NCBI GenBank assembly: GCA_002914845.1
Contig: JXTC01000022.1
Location: forward strand, 216,564 to 280,563
Length of the DNA: 64,000 bases
Direction of reading: 5' to 3'
Source of the DNA: Trema orientale
Taxonomy: Eukaryota > Streptophyta > Magnoliopsida > Rosales > Cannabaceae
Positions within the stretch are counted from its first letter, which is position 1, and the number at the start of each line of letters is the position of its first letter. Below, piece after piece: positions 12,230-25,400 of this stretch. Under the pieces are notes generated by a model. The model ran no database searches and was not told where the DNA came from. It saw nothing but the letters and a program-made list of their open reading frames with translations. The position numbers and the translations under genes are program-made.

Positions 12230-12582
12230 ATAGTTGCAAAAAAATATCCTCATATTTGGATGTTCTACAATTTAAACTCTGAATTTTGGATTCCGCAAAA
12301 TAATACCCTGAAATTATGAATTTCTGAAAATTAATACCCTGTGTTGATTTTTAACTGATAAAATACTATAATATCCTCAAAATTAAGATGAATAATATGG
12401 ATTAATCTAGTTTTAATTGAGGATATTATTATTTTTTTGTTCCTAAAATTAGTTAAAAAATCTGTCCAGTATTAATTTTCAGAAATTTTTAATTTCAGGG
12501 TATTTTTTGTGCAGAGTCTAAATTTTAGGGTTTAAAGTGTAGAACATCTAAATTTCAGGGTATTTTTTTGCAATTATTTCTC
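12230..12582. repeat. Fold-back element of the 'aataccct' family, short form
   Basis: The left arm ('gcaaaaaaatatcctcatattt', then 'aaaataataccctgaaatta') and the right arm ('tttcagggtattttttgtgcaga', then 'agggtatttttttgcaattat') are inverted copies of about 130 bases. The centre holds 'atatcctcaaaatta' and 'gaggatattattat'. Related copies are at about 60496-60855, 49340-50145 and from 63840 to the window end. Confidence 0.7.
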
Positions 12583-12960
12583 CTTTTTAATTTACGTTTT
12601 TATTTGTAGCTTGTATTTTGGTGGACTTTTTGAAGGTGTAAATGGTAAAGGTTAAACATGACGGAGAATTTATCAAAAGAAAAACATGGCGGAGTAGTAG
12701 TAGATTTCCCATCTTACTAAAGGGAGAGAGGTAAATGGGACAAATTGAACTTAAACTATTTATTCTTATTTTTTTCAAAAAAAAAAAAAATTATCGGTCT
12801 GGTTATCTTTTATCCATCTGGTCCGAGCAAAAGTCTATTTAATTTTGTTATTGCTCTTTTTCTCTGTTGTAATCTTTGCTAGCTAGGTTTGTAAAGTTTT
12901 TAATGTTTTGCTATATCGTATATGAATGTGAATGTAAAAACAAATACAGTTTTCCGACAA

Positions 12961-13026
12961 TTTTTAATTGCTTGTGCTATCCAGTTTTTAATTGCTTGTG
13001 CTATCCAGTTTTTAATTGCTTGTGCA
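12961..13026. repeat. 24-bp tandem repeat, 2.8 copies
   Basis: The unit tttttaattgcttgtgctat ccag repeats exactly at 12961, 12985 and 13009; the third copy stops at 13026. A (GT)n tract follows at 13082-13099. Confidence 0.9.
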
Positions 13027-13297
13027 AGTCTTTGTTATACTGTTTATATTTTCAACTTAGGAACAAGTACAATTGGGGTGGTGCGTGTGTGTGTGTGTCA
13101 ATTTATGTGTGAAATCAAAGACTTGTCTGGTATTGAGGTGAATCTATCAATAATCCGATCTGACAGCCAAGATCGAAAGGGGCAGGTAGCTTTTATTATT
13201 TCGTTTTTTGGAAAACTAGGTAGGTAATTTAGAGAAACTAGTTACTGGTTAAGAGTTGAATATAATAAAAGGCTAAAAGGGCAAGCGAATTGTGGTT

Positions 13298-13376
13298 AGC
13301 CAGTATAGCCAAGTGGTAAATTAGATCTTATTTTCTTCTTAATGTGGATGGTCGTAAGTTCAAATCGGCATTTAAT
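13298..13376 (+). mobile_element. Possible SINE head (tRNA-derived)
   Basis: TAGCCAAGTGG at 13308-13318 fits the pol III A box, and AAGTTCAAATC at 13356-13366 fits a weak B box at a spacing of about 40 bases. A (TA)n tract follows instead of a clear tail. It could be a truncated SINE or a tRNA-like chance match. Confidence 0.35.
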
Positions 13377-13582
13377 ATATATATATATATATATACATTC
13401 TTTTTATGATCACAGCTCTTGGTCAAGTGTTTTTTTTTTAATTTTTATGTTTTGGGTAAAATGGTTAGGTAGTATTGAGAAATTAATTATTGGTTTTGCT
13501 ATGGATGAAATGCCACAAAAGGCAAACAAATTGTTATTTTCTGGTGTAGTCCAGGTACATTACACTACATCCAGCACTCTTA

Positions 13583-13996
13583 GGCTATGTTTGGTAAGAG
13601 GGAAACGTGAGAGGAAGGAAAGAGCTGGAGGAAAAAGTGAGGGGAAAATGAAAAATGAGGTTGTTTGGTAGGAAGGAAAAGGGGGGGAAAAAAATGGGAG
13701 GAAAAAATAACATGTGGGCCCCATAGAAATTTTCCTCTCCAAATTGGAGGGAAAGAGAGAGGGAAAAAAAATTAGTGAATGAAAAATTAAATTTACTAAA
13801 TTATTCTTTTGTATCAATTTTAAAAATAATAATATAGAGGATAAAATAGTCATTTTAAAATATACCAATTTTCTTTCCTCTCTACATACCAAACAACTAT
13901 GAGGGAAACGCACTTTCTTTTTTTTTTCTACATATTTTTTTCCCCTCCTATTTTTTCTTTCCCTCCTATTTTCTTTCCTCTCTACCAAACATAGCC
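13583..13996. mobile_element. Tourist-type MITE, 414 bp
   Basis: It begins ggctatgtttggtaagaggg and ends ttcctctctaccaaacatagcc. TTA flanks both sides (13580-13582 and 13997-13999), the 3-bp target duplication expected for PIF/Harbinger elements. The arms are purine-rich on the left and pyrimidine-rich on the right, so ORF-like stretches here are only composition effects. Confidence 0.88.
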
Positions 13997-14189
13997 TTAA
14001 AGTGGAGGGTAGAAGTTGGAGTCGGTGGCCCTTCTTTTTTTTTTTTTTTCATTTTAAATGAAAATGTGAACTTGTTTTGAAGTTATCTTTGTTTTCAGAA
14101 CCATTTAATGTTTCTCATAAAAAGGACCGATTGTACTTTTTCCCATGAATTTTAGCTATATAGAGTTTTGTCCCTCCCTAGTTGTCATC

Positions 14190-15095
14190 TGGTTAAAACT
14201 CACAACGAATTTTTCTCATAGATTATGGCGCTAAGTTCTGCTACTTAGCCATCCACACACCCCACACACTCACACGAAGCAAGTGTTTAACAATACCGAC
14301 ATTTAAAGGGACAAGTACTCAGATAAAAGCACAAACTTCTATTACTCTCAATAAAAGTGTTTACAGTCTATGGTAGGAATCACACAAAGGTTCTTTCAAC
14401 TGTCCCATTTGCCTTACACAACCGATCTATTTATAGACAACATGACTAATAGCCCTAGCCATCAGGGCAATCTAGTTGGACAATGAACCTGGACACAAAT
14501 TCGGCTTCAGAGAACTTCAACCTGCACACGTCACACGCTTGCCTCCATCTAGCACATGCGTGCGCACTTGCTCCTCAGTGTGCCACATGCCCAACTAGCA
14601 CCACATGACTCAACATGTGTCCAACATATGTTGTGCATGCTGTACGTGTGCTTTGCTTGTGTTCACCACAATTTGATGTGTACTTGGTAAATGCTTTCCA
14701 GCAGGCGGCGTGTGCCCTTTTGTGTGCTCGGCGCATGCCTCGCACTAAGAAGCGTGTGTTCAGTGTGTGTCTAGCGTGTGCCTGCCCGTGCGCGACACAA
14801 GTTCCACTTCTGGCATGATTGTGCTTAGCTCAACATGCACTCGGGTTGCCCACTAGAGGTTTGCCTGATTCTTTGCACGCTAGTGCACTGGTCCGTCGTG
14901 CACCTTCTTTAGTCTACCGCATGCATTACCTGTAAGTATTTTCCTCATTTTCATGCCCGTGCACATGGACCATAGGCATTCGTCCAAGCATACTCGAGGC
15001 CAACAAGTGTTCTCCATGCTTTCTCACAGCATGGCTTGTATCAAGCTCATGCCAACCTGTGCACGGGTGCAACTCAAGCTCAAGCGGGTGTAACA
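14190..15095 (-). mobile_element. Probable LTR of the Ty3/gypsy element
   Basis: On the minus strand a purine tract (ggtgggggagggt, about 15098-15110) is followed at 15095 by TGTTACACCC, the layout expected for polypurine tract and 3' LTR start. Further along the same strand, at about 14440-14425, is TCTATAAATAGATC, a good TATA box. The distal LTR end near 14190 is a guess; I found no clear CA end or target duplication. The right-hand LTR of the element is absent. Confidence 0.6.
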
Positions 15096-17343
15096 AACCC
15101 TCCCCCACCAGATGAAGTCGACATCCTCGTCGAAAGGGTCTCAAAATACCTCTTCACCTTGTCCTCAAATTGCCACAAGTTCACATATTTTTCCCAAGTA
15201 GCATCAGCTCGCTACTACCTTCCCATTGCACAAGGAAATCAATTTTTCTATTTTTCTTGCTCTCGCCTATATTTCTATGATCAATAATCCTCTTCAATTT
15301 CTCGTCAAACTCACTTCTGACCATGAGAAGGGCTCGCTTCACATGTTGTTTATCAGAATCCTCATGATACAGTTTAAGGAAACTGACGTGGAAGGTGGGA
15401 TGTATTTTCTCTCTCTGGTAAAGCTAATCGGTATGCCACATTCTCAACATGCTTCAATTCCTTGAAAGGACCATCGTATTTCTGTACGAAACTCTTGTGA
15501 TACTGCTTATCCATTATTTTCTTCTTGCAGCATGAGTTTCAGCAATACCTTCTCACCTTCTTGAAACTTAAGAGCTTGCCTATATTAGTCTGCATACTTC
15601 TTTATTCGGCCCTGCGCCTTAGCCAAACTATTTTGCGCTTGGTCTATCAGTTCCTGCTTTTCTCTTGCAAAACGATAGGCAGCAGGGCACACTCTTTGTG
15701 ACTTCTACTTGGCCTTTTCCAATCACGTCAAAGGTTGATGTCCTAATGCTAGCTCTGAAGGACTCATCCCAGTTACCGAAGATATATGCAAATTGTAGCA
15801 AAATTGGGCCATATCAAATAAATCGAGCTAATCTTTCTGACTTGAGCTCACATAATGTTGCAAGTACTCTTCCACTAATGCATTAATTCGCTCTGTTTGG
15901 CCATCAGTTTGCAGATGATTTGCTGTGAAAAACTTCAATTCTGAACCCATGAGTTGGAAGAGGTAAGTCCAGAATTTCCCAGTGAATCATGCATCATGAT
16001 CGACCACTATCGTAATCGATCGCTTTCCATCCACTGCCGGGAAACCAATAATGGAATCCATAGATATAGACTCCCAAGGTCTCCCCGGTTGGTAAGGGCT
16101 GTAAGAGTCCTGCTTGCTTCTTCTTTTTGGTCTTGTCAACTTAATACACTAGACAACTGTGGACATATAGCTCAATATAATGTCTTGAAAGCAAAGCAAG
16201 CATCCTCTCGACTCCAGGATGTCCAGCCCATTATGGGTCGTGAGTCTCCTTCACGAACTCTTATCTCAGTCCCTCGCCTTTAGGAACATATAATCTGTAT
16301 CCCTTCGCATGTAGCAGATTATTTTCGACCCAATACTTGTAGACTTCTCCATTAATAGCCTGTTGTCTCAACTGAAAATAAGTTTTATCTGCCTCCGCTT
16401 GCTATTTTAATCATCCAAGAAGTTCGATTGTACCATTGTGAGTGAAGCAACGAAAGATTGTACTTCCTTCTGACTCAATGCGTCCATGACACTGTTCTCT
16501 TTCCATAATTTATAAACCCATGTGAAGTCAAACTCTGCAAGGTACTCTTGCCATCTTGCTTGCTTTGGGGATAGCTTTTTTTGAGTTTTGAAGTACATAT
16601 TGGCTATATATTGTGTGTTACTACTGTAAATTTGATCCCCAACAAATAGTGTCTCTATATCTCCAAGCAATGGATCACTGTCGCCATCTCTTTCTCATGA
16701 GCTGAGTACCTCTCCTCAGCAGCTTTCAGCTTCCAACTCTCATAGGCAATAGGTTGCCAATCTTGGACCAACACTGCTGCGATAGCTCTGTCTGAAGCAT
16801 CAATGTGAACTTCGAATGGCAATCCGAAGTCAGGCAAATGCAACACAGGTTCGGATGTCACTGCTAATTTTACCTTCTCAAAGGCACATTATTAATCACT
16901 CGTCCACTCCCACTTTTGACTTTTCCGCAACAAATCAGTGAGTGGACTGACCTTCTTTGAGCACCCTGCGATGAAGCGTCGATAGTAATTTGCCAACCCT
17001 AGGAAGGACCGCAACTCTGTGACTTTCGTAGGGGCAGGCAGGCCATTCGACAATAGCTTGGACCTTTCTCTCGTCCACGTGGATCTTCCCTTTGCTTATC
17101 TGATGCCTAAGGAACATGATTATCGTCTGACAGAATTCACACTTCTCCTTATTGACATACAACTGATTTTTTTCTCAACGTAGAGAAAACCTTCCTTAAG
17201 TGTTGTACATGCTTCTCCAAGGTCTCGCTATATACAATAATGTCATCTAGATACACCATCATAAAGTGACTTAGATACTTGTACAAGACGTCATTCATAA
17301 GGTTACAAAATGTGGCTGGGACGTTTGTCGTACCAAGTGGCAT
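15096..17343 (-). pseudogene. Degraded Ty3/gypsy retrotransposon pol
   Basis: Read from 17343 downward, the order is reverse transcriptase with YLDDIIVYS (about 17250), the connection segment, RNase H (about 16860-16655, FEVHIDASDRAIAAVLVQD), the GDIETLFVGDQ stretch and the H-rich linker (about 16300-16190), and then scattered integrase pieces to about 15290, including the EKQELIDQAQNSLAKAQGR region near 15640. RT before RNase H before integrase, and the RT motif itself, point to Ty3/gypsy. Many stops and frameshifts break it, and gag, protease and the start of RT are missing to the right of 17343. It cannot be functional. Confidence 0.85.
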
Positions 17344-18278
17344 TACGAGAAACTTGTACGAGCCATATCTAGTATTTTTCTAAAAAAATATGGTACCAGA
17401 TCTAAAAAGAACTTGAGCCAAATCGTATATTTCTAATTATTTTTTAAAAACGCCATACATAGCGTAATTTTCACATAATGAAGATGATGAGAAAAGATCA
17501 ATTGATATTTTGATTTAATATTTAATTTAATTTAATAGATTAAAATAAACTAATTTGTATTAAATATAAAAGATAAAATAGGTATTATTTCAGCGATTCA
17601 GTTTGTTTATGCATAGAAGTTAACAGAATGATAGTTTTTTCAGAATTTGGATCATACAATAAGGATATATGCAACCAAAAAAAGTTTGGAGGACAAAATT
17701 ATGCATAATAAATAATTCGGGAGAAAAAAAAAGACTTTGTCCTAAGCAAAAAGCAAGTTTTGCAAAGGTGGGAACATTGTTCATGCAAGAAAATTAGAAG
17801 GTGGCGCTACTAAACACTAGCAATTACGTAATGCATGTTTTTATATATATATATTTTGAATAAAGATCATATTCAACTTGATGTTTACTATTCTTTCACT
17901 ATCTAGACTTATCTATAGTAGCTTCCTTTGTACGGGATGCTGAAATTGCACCACTCAAAATTAGAATTAACATGTGTGGGTATAATTACGACAATGATTG
18001 TGTTGTTGCTAATTGAGAGCAATGTTAATTAATAAGCATACCTCAAAAAAAAAAAAAAAAAAAAAAAAGAACAAACAAACAAACAAATGGGCACGTGCGG
18101 TACTAGTATAATAGGAACGATGCTAAAACTGGACTTCTTTATTCCACTTCGCAGCTAGAGGCTCAAAAGCACAAATCTATACGATGTCAAATAAACATAC
18201 ATGTGGTGGAAACTAACAGCAACCAACTAAGATCCTAGACTAGTTAACCTACTAGAAGTAGAAACCTATTAGTAGTCT
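17344..18278. other. A+T-rich intergenic stretch
   Basis: No gene or clear element is visible. It holds an A30-like tract at 18044-18068 and A+T-rich filler. The truncated end of the gypsy element is at its left edge. Confidence 0.5.
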
Positions 18279-18300
18279 TAGGCCCGTTTGGAATTGATTA

Positions 18301-19727
18301 TAGGCCAGTTTGGTGGAGCCATAGATTTTAAAAGAAACACTTTTAACTGCGATGTGGAAAAATTACACTGTAGCGTAAAGCAGCTTAGTGTTTGGTAAAC
18401 TGTAATTGAAAAATATTGTAACTAGAAAAAGCTATATTAGAGTATTTGGTAAACTATATCATTGAGCTGTGGTAGAGATATAGAATTACCAAAATAGACA
18501 TCTTGTACAATTATGCATATTTTACAAAGATCTTATTAAAAATAATAGACATTTTTACAAATTATTTTTATAAATATTTTAATAGACTTTTTTAAAAAAA
18601 CACTTACATACATTAAGCATATAAATATTTTTACAAAATATTTGTTTTAAAAAAATATGATACAAAAATAATTCAATTAAATTTATTATTTATCATCTAA
18701 CATAAGTTTTATAAACAATTTTTTGAGAATAACGTAAAGATTAGTAACTTTTTCTAAATATTGAAGAAAAAATGTATAATATTAATATCTTTATCTAAAA
18801 ATAACTTCAATTAAAAATACAAAAAGAAAGTTCGGATTAGTATTGGGCCTCAAAGATGTCTAGCCCAAATGAAAGTTTCTTTATAGGCTTTGGCACAACC
18901 ACAGCCGAGTTTGACCAAATTAATCAAACCAGCTCCATACAGATTACGAGAGTCCAATCTCTCTCCCTCTCTCTCAAAGTCTATTAAGATTTCATTTCAC
19001 TCTCTCACCATTAATCACTATATCTCTCTCTCACTCACTCACTCCACCAAATAAAAAAAGGCCGTTAAAGATCCTTCACATGGCACTCGCCATGTCCATA
19101 TGATTCCCGGTAACTCCCCTATCAATAGGCAGTCATCTAAGCTCGCTCATCTGATTGAAACTGGCATCTGTCAGTAGTCATTCTCCGACCCAAGCAACAT
19201 CCATGATAATCAACGGTGGTGGGAGGAGAAACTTGTTCGTTCTCACCATCAGAGTCGTCGATGAGACCTAGAAGATATTAGGGAGATCGAGTGGCCAGCG
19301 TTTTGGAAGGTGTTGGGGATGACATGGTGCTGGGTGAAAAAAAAAAAAAACTTTAACTAAAAATAAAAAAAGAAAGGCACGTATTCTGGTATTGCTTAAT
19401 GCGTAAGTGTGACATCTCAAACTAAACTATTGGTATTTCTAGTTTGGGGATGGAGAACTCGTACTGCCCGAAAAAAGAATAATTGTTGGTATTTATCTAA
19501 TTATTTGGGGATATTTTTGGGAGATTAAAATTTTCATTAAATGCCAAACAAATTCCCGTACAACTCGAACTCTGAAGCTCCATTTTGCCAACTTTAGCTT
19601 TTAGCTGTGGCTTTCTTAAAAATTCTTAGAAAATCTCCATTTTGAGTTTTTACCAAACTCCATTCGGCATAAAAATTGTCTAATAAGTACTTTTAGATTG
19701 TTGAAAAGCTTAACCAAACTGGCCTTA
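18301..19727. mobile_element. hAT-like non-autonomous element, 1.4 kb
   Basis: Terminal inverted repeats are TAGGCCAGTTTGGT and ACCAAACTGGCCTTA. The hexamer TGATTA flanks both sides (18295-18300 and 19728-19733) and may be part of a target duplication. There is no transposase. The middle (18870-19330) has unusually mixed base composition, with CT-rich and GC-richer parts, and could be captured host sequence; no protein could be recognised. Confidence 0.6.
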
Positions 19728-19950
19728 TGATTACTGCTTTTAGTTCTTTAAAAGCAGTTGGCGAAAAAATCGGGAGTAAGGGCGTTTGACAAGTTCCTGC
19801 TTTCCGTTAGCAAATTTTAAAAATTGTTGTATAACTGCTAATTTAACCAGAATTTGGGAAGCAGAATAAAGGTTACTTTTCAAAGCTGATTCTACTTTTA
19901 TAATACAAATTATTTAAAATATCATTTTACAACACACATAATCTATAATT

Positions 19951-21107
19951 TTTTTTTTTTGTGAACCTAGACGGAATGAGGAAAAATTTAGTAAAAGAGA
20001 AAAGACACCTAATTCGAGGGGGATATAAACCTAACATCTGGAGACATATTAATAGAAAGAAAAATAAAATTAATGAAACCGATAACTAGGTTTCGCAATA
20101 CAATCATCCTAAACAAAAGAAAGAATAAAATACGGAGCAGACCACCAAGTAGGACAAACAAAGGAAGGAGCACGGGAAGCTAATGAATCAGCTACACGAT
20201 TACCTTCGTGATAAATATGAGTGACTACAAAATTCATATTAGCGATATACCCCAAGGCCCTACACCAAGCTGGTTTCCAACGGAAAGGAACTTTAAGAGA
20301 ACATGCCAGTAGAAGAGAAACCACATAAACCGAATCATTCTCCAATCAAAGACGCTTCTAACCATATTTCTATGCAAATTCAATCGCATGAATCGCCACT
20401 ACCAATTCTGCCTTAAAAGCGTATCCAACTTCTGAAGGAATAGAGAAACATCTACGAACAAACCCTCTATGAGTCCGAAACATACTTGAACATCCAGAAG
20501 GACCTGATGCTCCATAAACAGAACCGTCAGTGTTGACCTTGACTCAAAACAAAGGAGGAGGTCTCTATATAACTTCAACAATGATGGGCACCTTTTGAGC
20601 CTACCTCTGACCTGAAGCTGTCGCAAAATCAAAAGCTTAGTCATCGAGCTAAACATAGAGCCTGAAACTAAAGGCTCAACTTCTCTAATAAAACGCCATA
20701 AGATAACAAATATCGAAGATATAGATGGCTTAAAATTTTCAAAAATAGCCAAATTCAGAAGATGCCATATAATTCAAAAAATAGAGGCCAACCAACATTC
20801 CAGAAAGTTTGAAGCTGTGGGCTAAATGAATAAAGTTGAGCTCTGTCCCAAAGATCTCCCACAATACTCTCTAGAATAACTGGATTGTGAAATAAAGAGG
20901 AGAAGATCGACCAAAGCTGCACAGTAAAAGGATAATAAAGGAAGAAATGTAACGAATCCTCTACTGAGGAATGATAAAAACAACAAGAAGATATAAGTTG
21001 ATAGCCCCTCCTTATCAAAGAAGAAGTAGTAGGAAGTTGATCTTAAAGAGCTCGCCAAAGTAAAACCGACCTCAAAGGAGGAATGAAGGAAAACCAAATT
21101 TTCTTTC
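19951..21107 (-). pseudogene. LINE (non-LTR) 3' half: RT zinc-binding and RNase H fragments
   Basis: On the minus strand, 21133-20755 encodes the zf-RVT-like segment (LLWRAL-type start, then SSCCFYHSSVEDSLHFFLYYPF, where C, H and W/F spacing is typical). 20752-20109 encodes the RNase H-like domain seen after the reverse transcriptase in plant LINEs, ending near 20109. A T12 run at 19950-19961 is the poly(A) tail on the minus strand. Frameshifts and stops break it. Its other half lies at 26047-26667, on the far side of the copia insertion. Confidence 0.78.
21103..21107. repeat. Target site duplication CTTTC (left)
   Basis: CTTTC at 21103-21107 is repeated at 26042-26046, directly next to the two LTR ends. 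It is the 5-bp duplication made when the copia element inserted into the LINE. Confidence 0.93.
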
Positions 21108-21352
21108 TGTTGGATATTTTCAGATTTCTTCATTTATCTTTTAGATTTTGTATTTAAGAATTATTAGCTGTTATTTCTACTTTTATCTAATAGATTTGTT
21201 TTCCTGATTTATAGAATCAAGGATTAATTAGGATAAGATCTGATTTGATTTTATTCTTCCTAATCCTAGTCTATAAAATCTGCTGTAAACTTTTTTTATC
21301 GAATAACACAATACACTGCAAATGCTGTGTATTTCTCTCCTATTCTTCCACA
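21108..21352 (+). repeat. 5' LTR of copia element
   Basis: It starts TGTTGG and ends TTCCACA. It contains a CTATAAAATC TATA-like word at about 21271. It matches the LTR at 25797-26041 with about 7 transitions. Confidence 0.93.
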
Positions 21353-21370
21353 TGGTATCAGAGCTGGAAT
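21353..21370 (+). promoter_or_regulatory. Primer binding site
   Basis: TGGTATCAGAGC directly after the LTR end is complementary to the 3' end of initiator tRNA-Met, the usual primer of plant copia elements. Confidence 0.9.
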
Positions 21371-21383
21371 AGTCGAGGGAAGT

Positions 21384-22316
21384 ATGTATAAATCGGCATT
21401 AACCGGAGCAAGCAGGGGTGACCACCTGGTGGTCTCATTGGAGACTATCCAGACGACCCCTACAATTGCTTCCGTTGCAGTATCCGAAACCTCTTCAGCA
21501 TCTCTCCAAATCACTTCCCACAAATTCAATGGCAAGAACTTCCTTGAATGGTCAACATCTGTCCAGATGGTTATACGTGGGCAAGCAAAAATGGGGTATC
21601 TCACTGGTTCGAAACAAAAACCAAAAGAAGATGACCCTACCTTTCAAACGTGGGATGCCGAAAACTCCATTGTTATGGTGTGGCTGATCAATTCTATGGA
21701 GGACAAGATCAGTAAAAAATTTTTACTCTATCCTACAGCAAAAATGATGTGGGATGCCGTGAAAAAACGATATTATAATCTGGAGAATTCAAACGAGATG
21801 TGTGAGCTGCAAGATAAAGCAAGAAATCTAAAGCAAGGTGATATGGATATTACAGATTATTTTAATGCTTTAACAAATTTATGGCAGGAACTGGATTTAT
21901 TCAATGAATATAATTGGAGTTACCCAGAAGATGCAGCCTTGTACAGGCAGATTGTTGAAAAGAAACGGATTTACGATTTTCTCTCCAGGCTTAACAAGGA
22001 ATTGGATGAAGTTAAAGGTCGTGTCCTTGCCATTAAGCCGCTGCCTGATGCCGGGGACATATTCTTGGAAGTACGCCGTGCGGAAAGCAGGAAGCAAAGG
22101 ATGCTTAGTGAATCAAAAATAATCCAAACCAGTGTTTCCGAAAATAGTTCAGCACTCACTGTTCGTAATCAAGACAACTTCAACAAAAATGATTCTGGAT
22201 CAGGAAGGAAGGGTAGCAATCTTTGGTGTGATTATTATAATCGACCACACCATACCCGTGAAACATGCTGGAAAATTCATGGTAGATCTGTGAACTGGAG
22301 AGAAAAAGTAAATTGA
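21384..22316 (+). pseudogene. Copia gag
   Basis: The first ATG in frame after the primer site is at 21384. The protein has the UBN2/copia gag fold pattern: a W-x-S-motif early (FLEWSTSVQMVIRGQ), then YFNALTNLWQELD, and a zinc knuckle near the end, WCDYYNRPHHTRETCWKIHG. The second Cys of the knuckle is Tyr here, so zinc binding is probably lost. It ends at TGA 22314-22316, where a C to T change of CGA is a likely cause. A second stop, TAG, follows at 22413-22415 in the same frame. One base is missing near 22458, since gag and pol are in different frames. Confidence 0.85.
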
Positions 22317-22459
22317 CGAGATTCAAGGAGCTTCCAAGCAGCAACCATCGAAACTGGAGCAGTAGAAAAGAAGGAAAACAGTGAGATGTACCAATTGTCT
22401 ATAAATAAAGACTAGCTGCAGCAATTCTATAAACTGTTAACTCCTTCACAGCCACAAGT

Positions 22460-25400
22460 ACATCACTTTTGGCTCAAAGAGGTACTTTCTTGACTACTAT
22501 TAGTGACCCACATACAATTCAGGAACCCTGGATAATTGATTCTGGGGCTACTGATTATATGACAGGTCGTTCGACTATTTTTTCTTCTTACAAACCCAGT
22601 CCAGGAAATATTAAAATTAGAATTACAGATGGAACACTCTCGGCTGTGGCAGGAATTGGTACAATTAATATTGCTCTGAATATCAGCCTTACTTTTGTTC
22701 TTCATGTTCCTAAATTGGCATGCAGTCTTCTTTCGATTAGTAAATTGACGAAAGATCTAAATTACTTGGTGACATTTTCCTCACAAACTTGTGATTTTCA
22801 GGACCGACTTTCGGGGAAGAGGATTGGCAGTGCTAGGGAATATGGAGGACTCTATTACTTTGAGAAGGATTTCAGCGTGTATAAACAAGCTCATACTACC
22901 AGTTGTGATTTTTCGTCTAAATCTAGAGATCAAGAAATAATGTTATGGCATCGTAGGTTAGGTCATCCAAGTTTTCCTTATCAAAAACACTTATTTCCAT
23001 CTTTGTTTCGTAATAAAGAGCTTGTTAAATTTCAGTGTGATGTGTGCCAATTAGCTAAGCATCATCGTGCATCCTACTCCTCTCACTCATACAAAGCTTC
23101 TAAACCATTTACAATGATTCATAGTGACATGTGGGGTCCGTCCCGTGTTAAAAATCAAAATGGCTTTAAATGGTTTATTACGTTTATTGATGATCATACG
23201 AGAGTTTGTTGGGTGTACCTTTTGAAAGAAAAATCAGATGCTGAACAAATTTTTAAAAACTTTCATGTCATGCTTCAAAATCAATTTCATGAAAAAATAC
23301 AAATCTTGCACACTGATAATGGGAAGGAATACTTTAATTCAATTCTTGGAGACTACCTTACACAAAATGGGATCATACACCAAAGTACTTGTATTAATAC
23401 CCCACAACAAAATGGGATTGCTGAAACAAAAAATCGACATCTTCTTGAAGTTACACGTTCACTTATGTTTACTACCAATATCTCAAAACAGTTTTGGTGC
23501 AATGCCATTCTCACTGCCTCATACTTAATAAATCGTATGCCTACTCGTATTCTTAACTACCAAACTCCATTCAGTACATTCACACACATCTTTCCCCAGG
23601 CACGTACTCTTTCTTCCTTACTTCTTAAAGTGTTTGGTTGCATCTCTTTTGTCCATAATCATTCTCCAGATCGGTCAAAACTTGACCCTCGGGCCTTTAA
23701 GTGTATTTTTTTTGGCTACTCGGCAACCCAAAAAGGTTATAGGTGTTATTCCCCAGAAAAAAACAAATATTTTGTCTCTATGGATGTCACTTTCTTTGAA
23801 AATCACCTATTCTATAGCAAAAATTATCTTTAGGGGGAGAAACAACAAGAAGATAATTTTTGGGAAGTACCATTGCCTATATCTAGCACACTATTATCAC
23901 CCAATCTTCCAATATCATCCGAGACAGTCGAGAGTGTGTTGCCTGCTGAAAATAATTTGAACGCAGAGGGAGAATCACAACAACAACAACCTGAATTGCT
24001 TGTTTATACACGAAGAAAAAATTCAACAAGAGTAAAGGAATCTGTGAATCCCTTGCCTCGTCAAGAATCTGAACCGGAAGTAAGTATGCAATCACTAGAT
24101 CCTCTCCCTATGATAGACGATCTTGATGTTCCCATTGCCCTAAGAAAGGGCATTCGGTCATGTACTCAACATCCAATTTCTCATTATGTCTCATATGACC
24201 ATTTGTCTCCTGCAGTCTGTACTCTGGTTATTAACCTTTCAGGTGTAGAAATTCCCAAGGATATTGATGAAGCCAAAAAAAGCCCAGAATGGAAAAAGGC
24301 AGTTTTAGAAGAAATGCAAGCTCTTGAGAAAAATGGAACTTGGGAGGTAGTAAAGAAACCAGAAAGGAAGACTCCTGTTGGGTGTAAATGGGTTTTCACA
24401 GTCAAATATAACTCAAACGGTTCCATAGAGCGATACAAAACGAGGCTTGTTGCAAAAGGATTCACGCAGACTTATGGTATTGATTACCAGAAGACCTTTG
24501 CTCCTGTGGCAAAGTTAAACACTGTCCGCATCTTATTATCTCTTGGGGCAAATTTAGACTGGAGGTTGCAACAACTTGATGTTAAAAATGCATTTCTTAA
24601 TGGTGACTTGGAAGAAGAGGTGTATATGGATCTTCCACCAGGTTTTGTTGAGGGGAGGCGTCATAGGCAGGTGTGTAAATTGAGAAAATCTCTTTACAGA
24701 TTAAAGCAATCTCTTCGGGCCTAGTTTGATAGATTCGCAAAGGCAATTCGGCCACAAGGATATGGTCAAGCTCAAACAGATCACACTCTATTCTTTAGAC
24801 ATCAGAACAAGATGGTAACCATCCTCATTGTTTATGTGGATGATATCATTTTGACCGGGGATGATGAAGACGAAATTGAGAGACTAAAAAAATCTCTAGC
24901 AATTGAATTTGAAATTAAAGATTTGGGTCGTATAAGATATTTTTTGGGGATAAAAGTGATGAGAAACAAGTTTGGAATTTCAGTTTCCCAGAGGAAATAT
25001 GTGCTTGATCTTTCAAAAGCGACAGGTATGATGGATTGCAAACCAGTAGAAACTCTAATGGATCTTAGTAATAAATTGGGAGAATGTGCTAATGGAACTC
25101 CAGTTGATAAAGGAAGATACCAACGTCTGGTGGAAAAGCTTATTTATCTTTCTCATACTAGACCAGATATTGCTTTTGCTGTCAGTACTGTGAGTCAATT
25201 TATGCACTCGTCATGTGAAGTCCATATGGAAGCTGTGTATCGAATACTGAAATACTTGAAAGGGACTCCAGGGAAAGGATTATTTTTTAGAAAGAATACT
25301 GAAAGGAATATTGAAGCATTTACAGATGCGGATTGGGCTAGTTCTGTGAATGACAGATGGTTAATTTCAGGTTATTGCACATTTGTCTGGGGAAATTTAG

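Noticed and set aside
13298-13376. A true tRNA gene
   Set aside because: A and B box words exist, but no acceptor stem, anticodon arm or terminator could be drawn.
13560-13988. Long Lys/Arg/Phe-rich frames on both strands
   Set aside because: They lie inside the MITE at 13583-13996, whose purine/pyrimidine bias keeps frames open.
14615-15144. Cys-rich frame resembling a small secreted peptide
   Set aside because: The sequence lies in the presumed gypsy LTR, next to the polypurine tract, and repeats TGTGC words; no signal peptide or family match is convincing.
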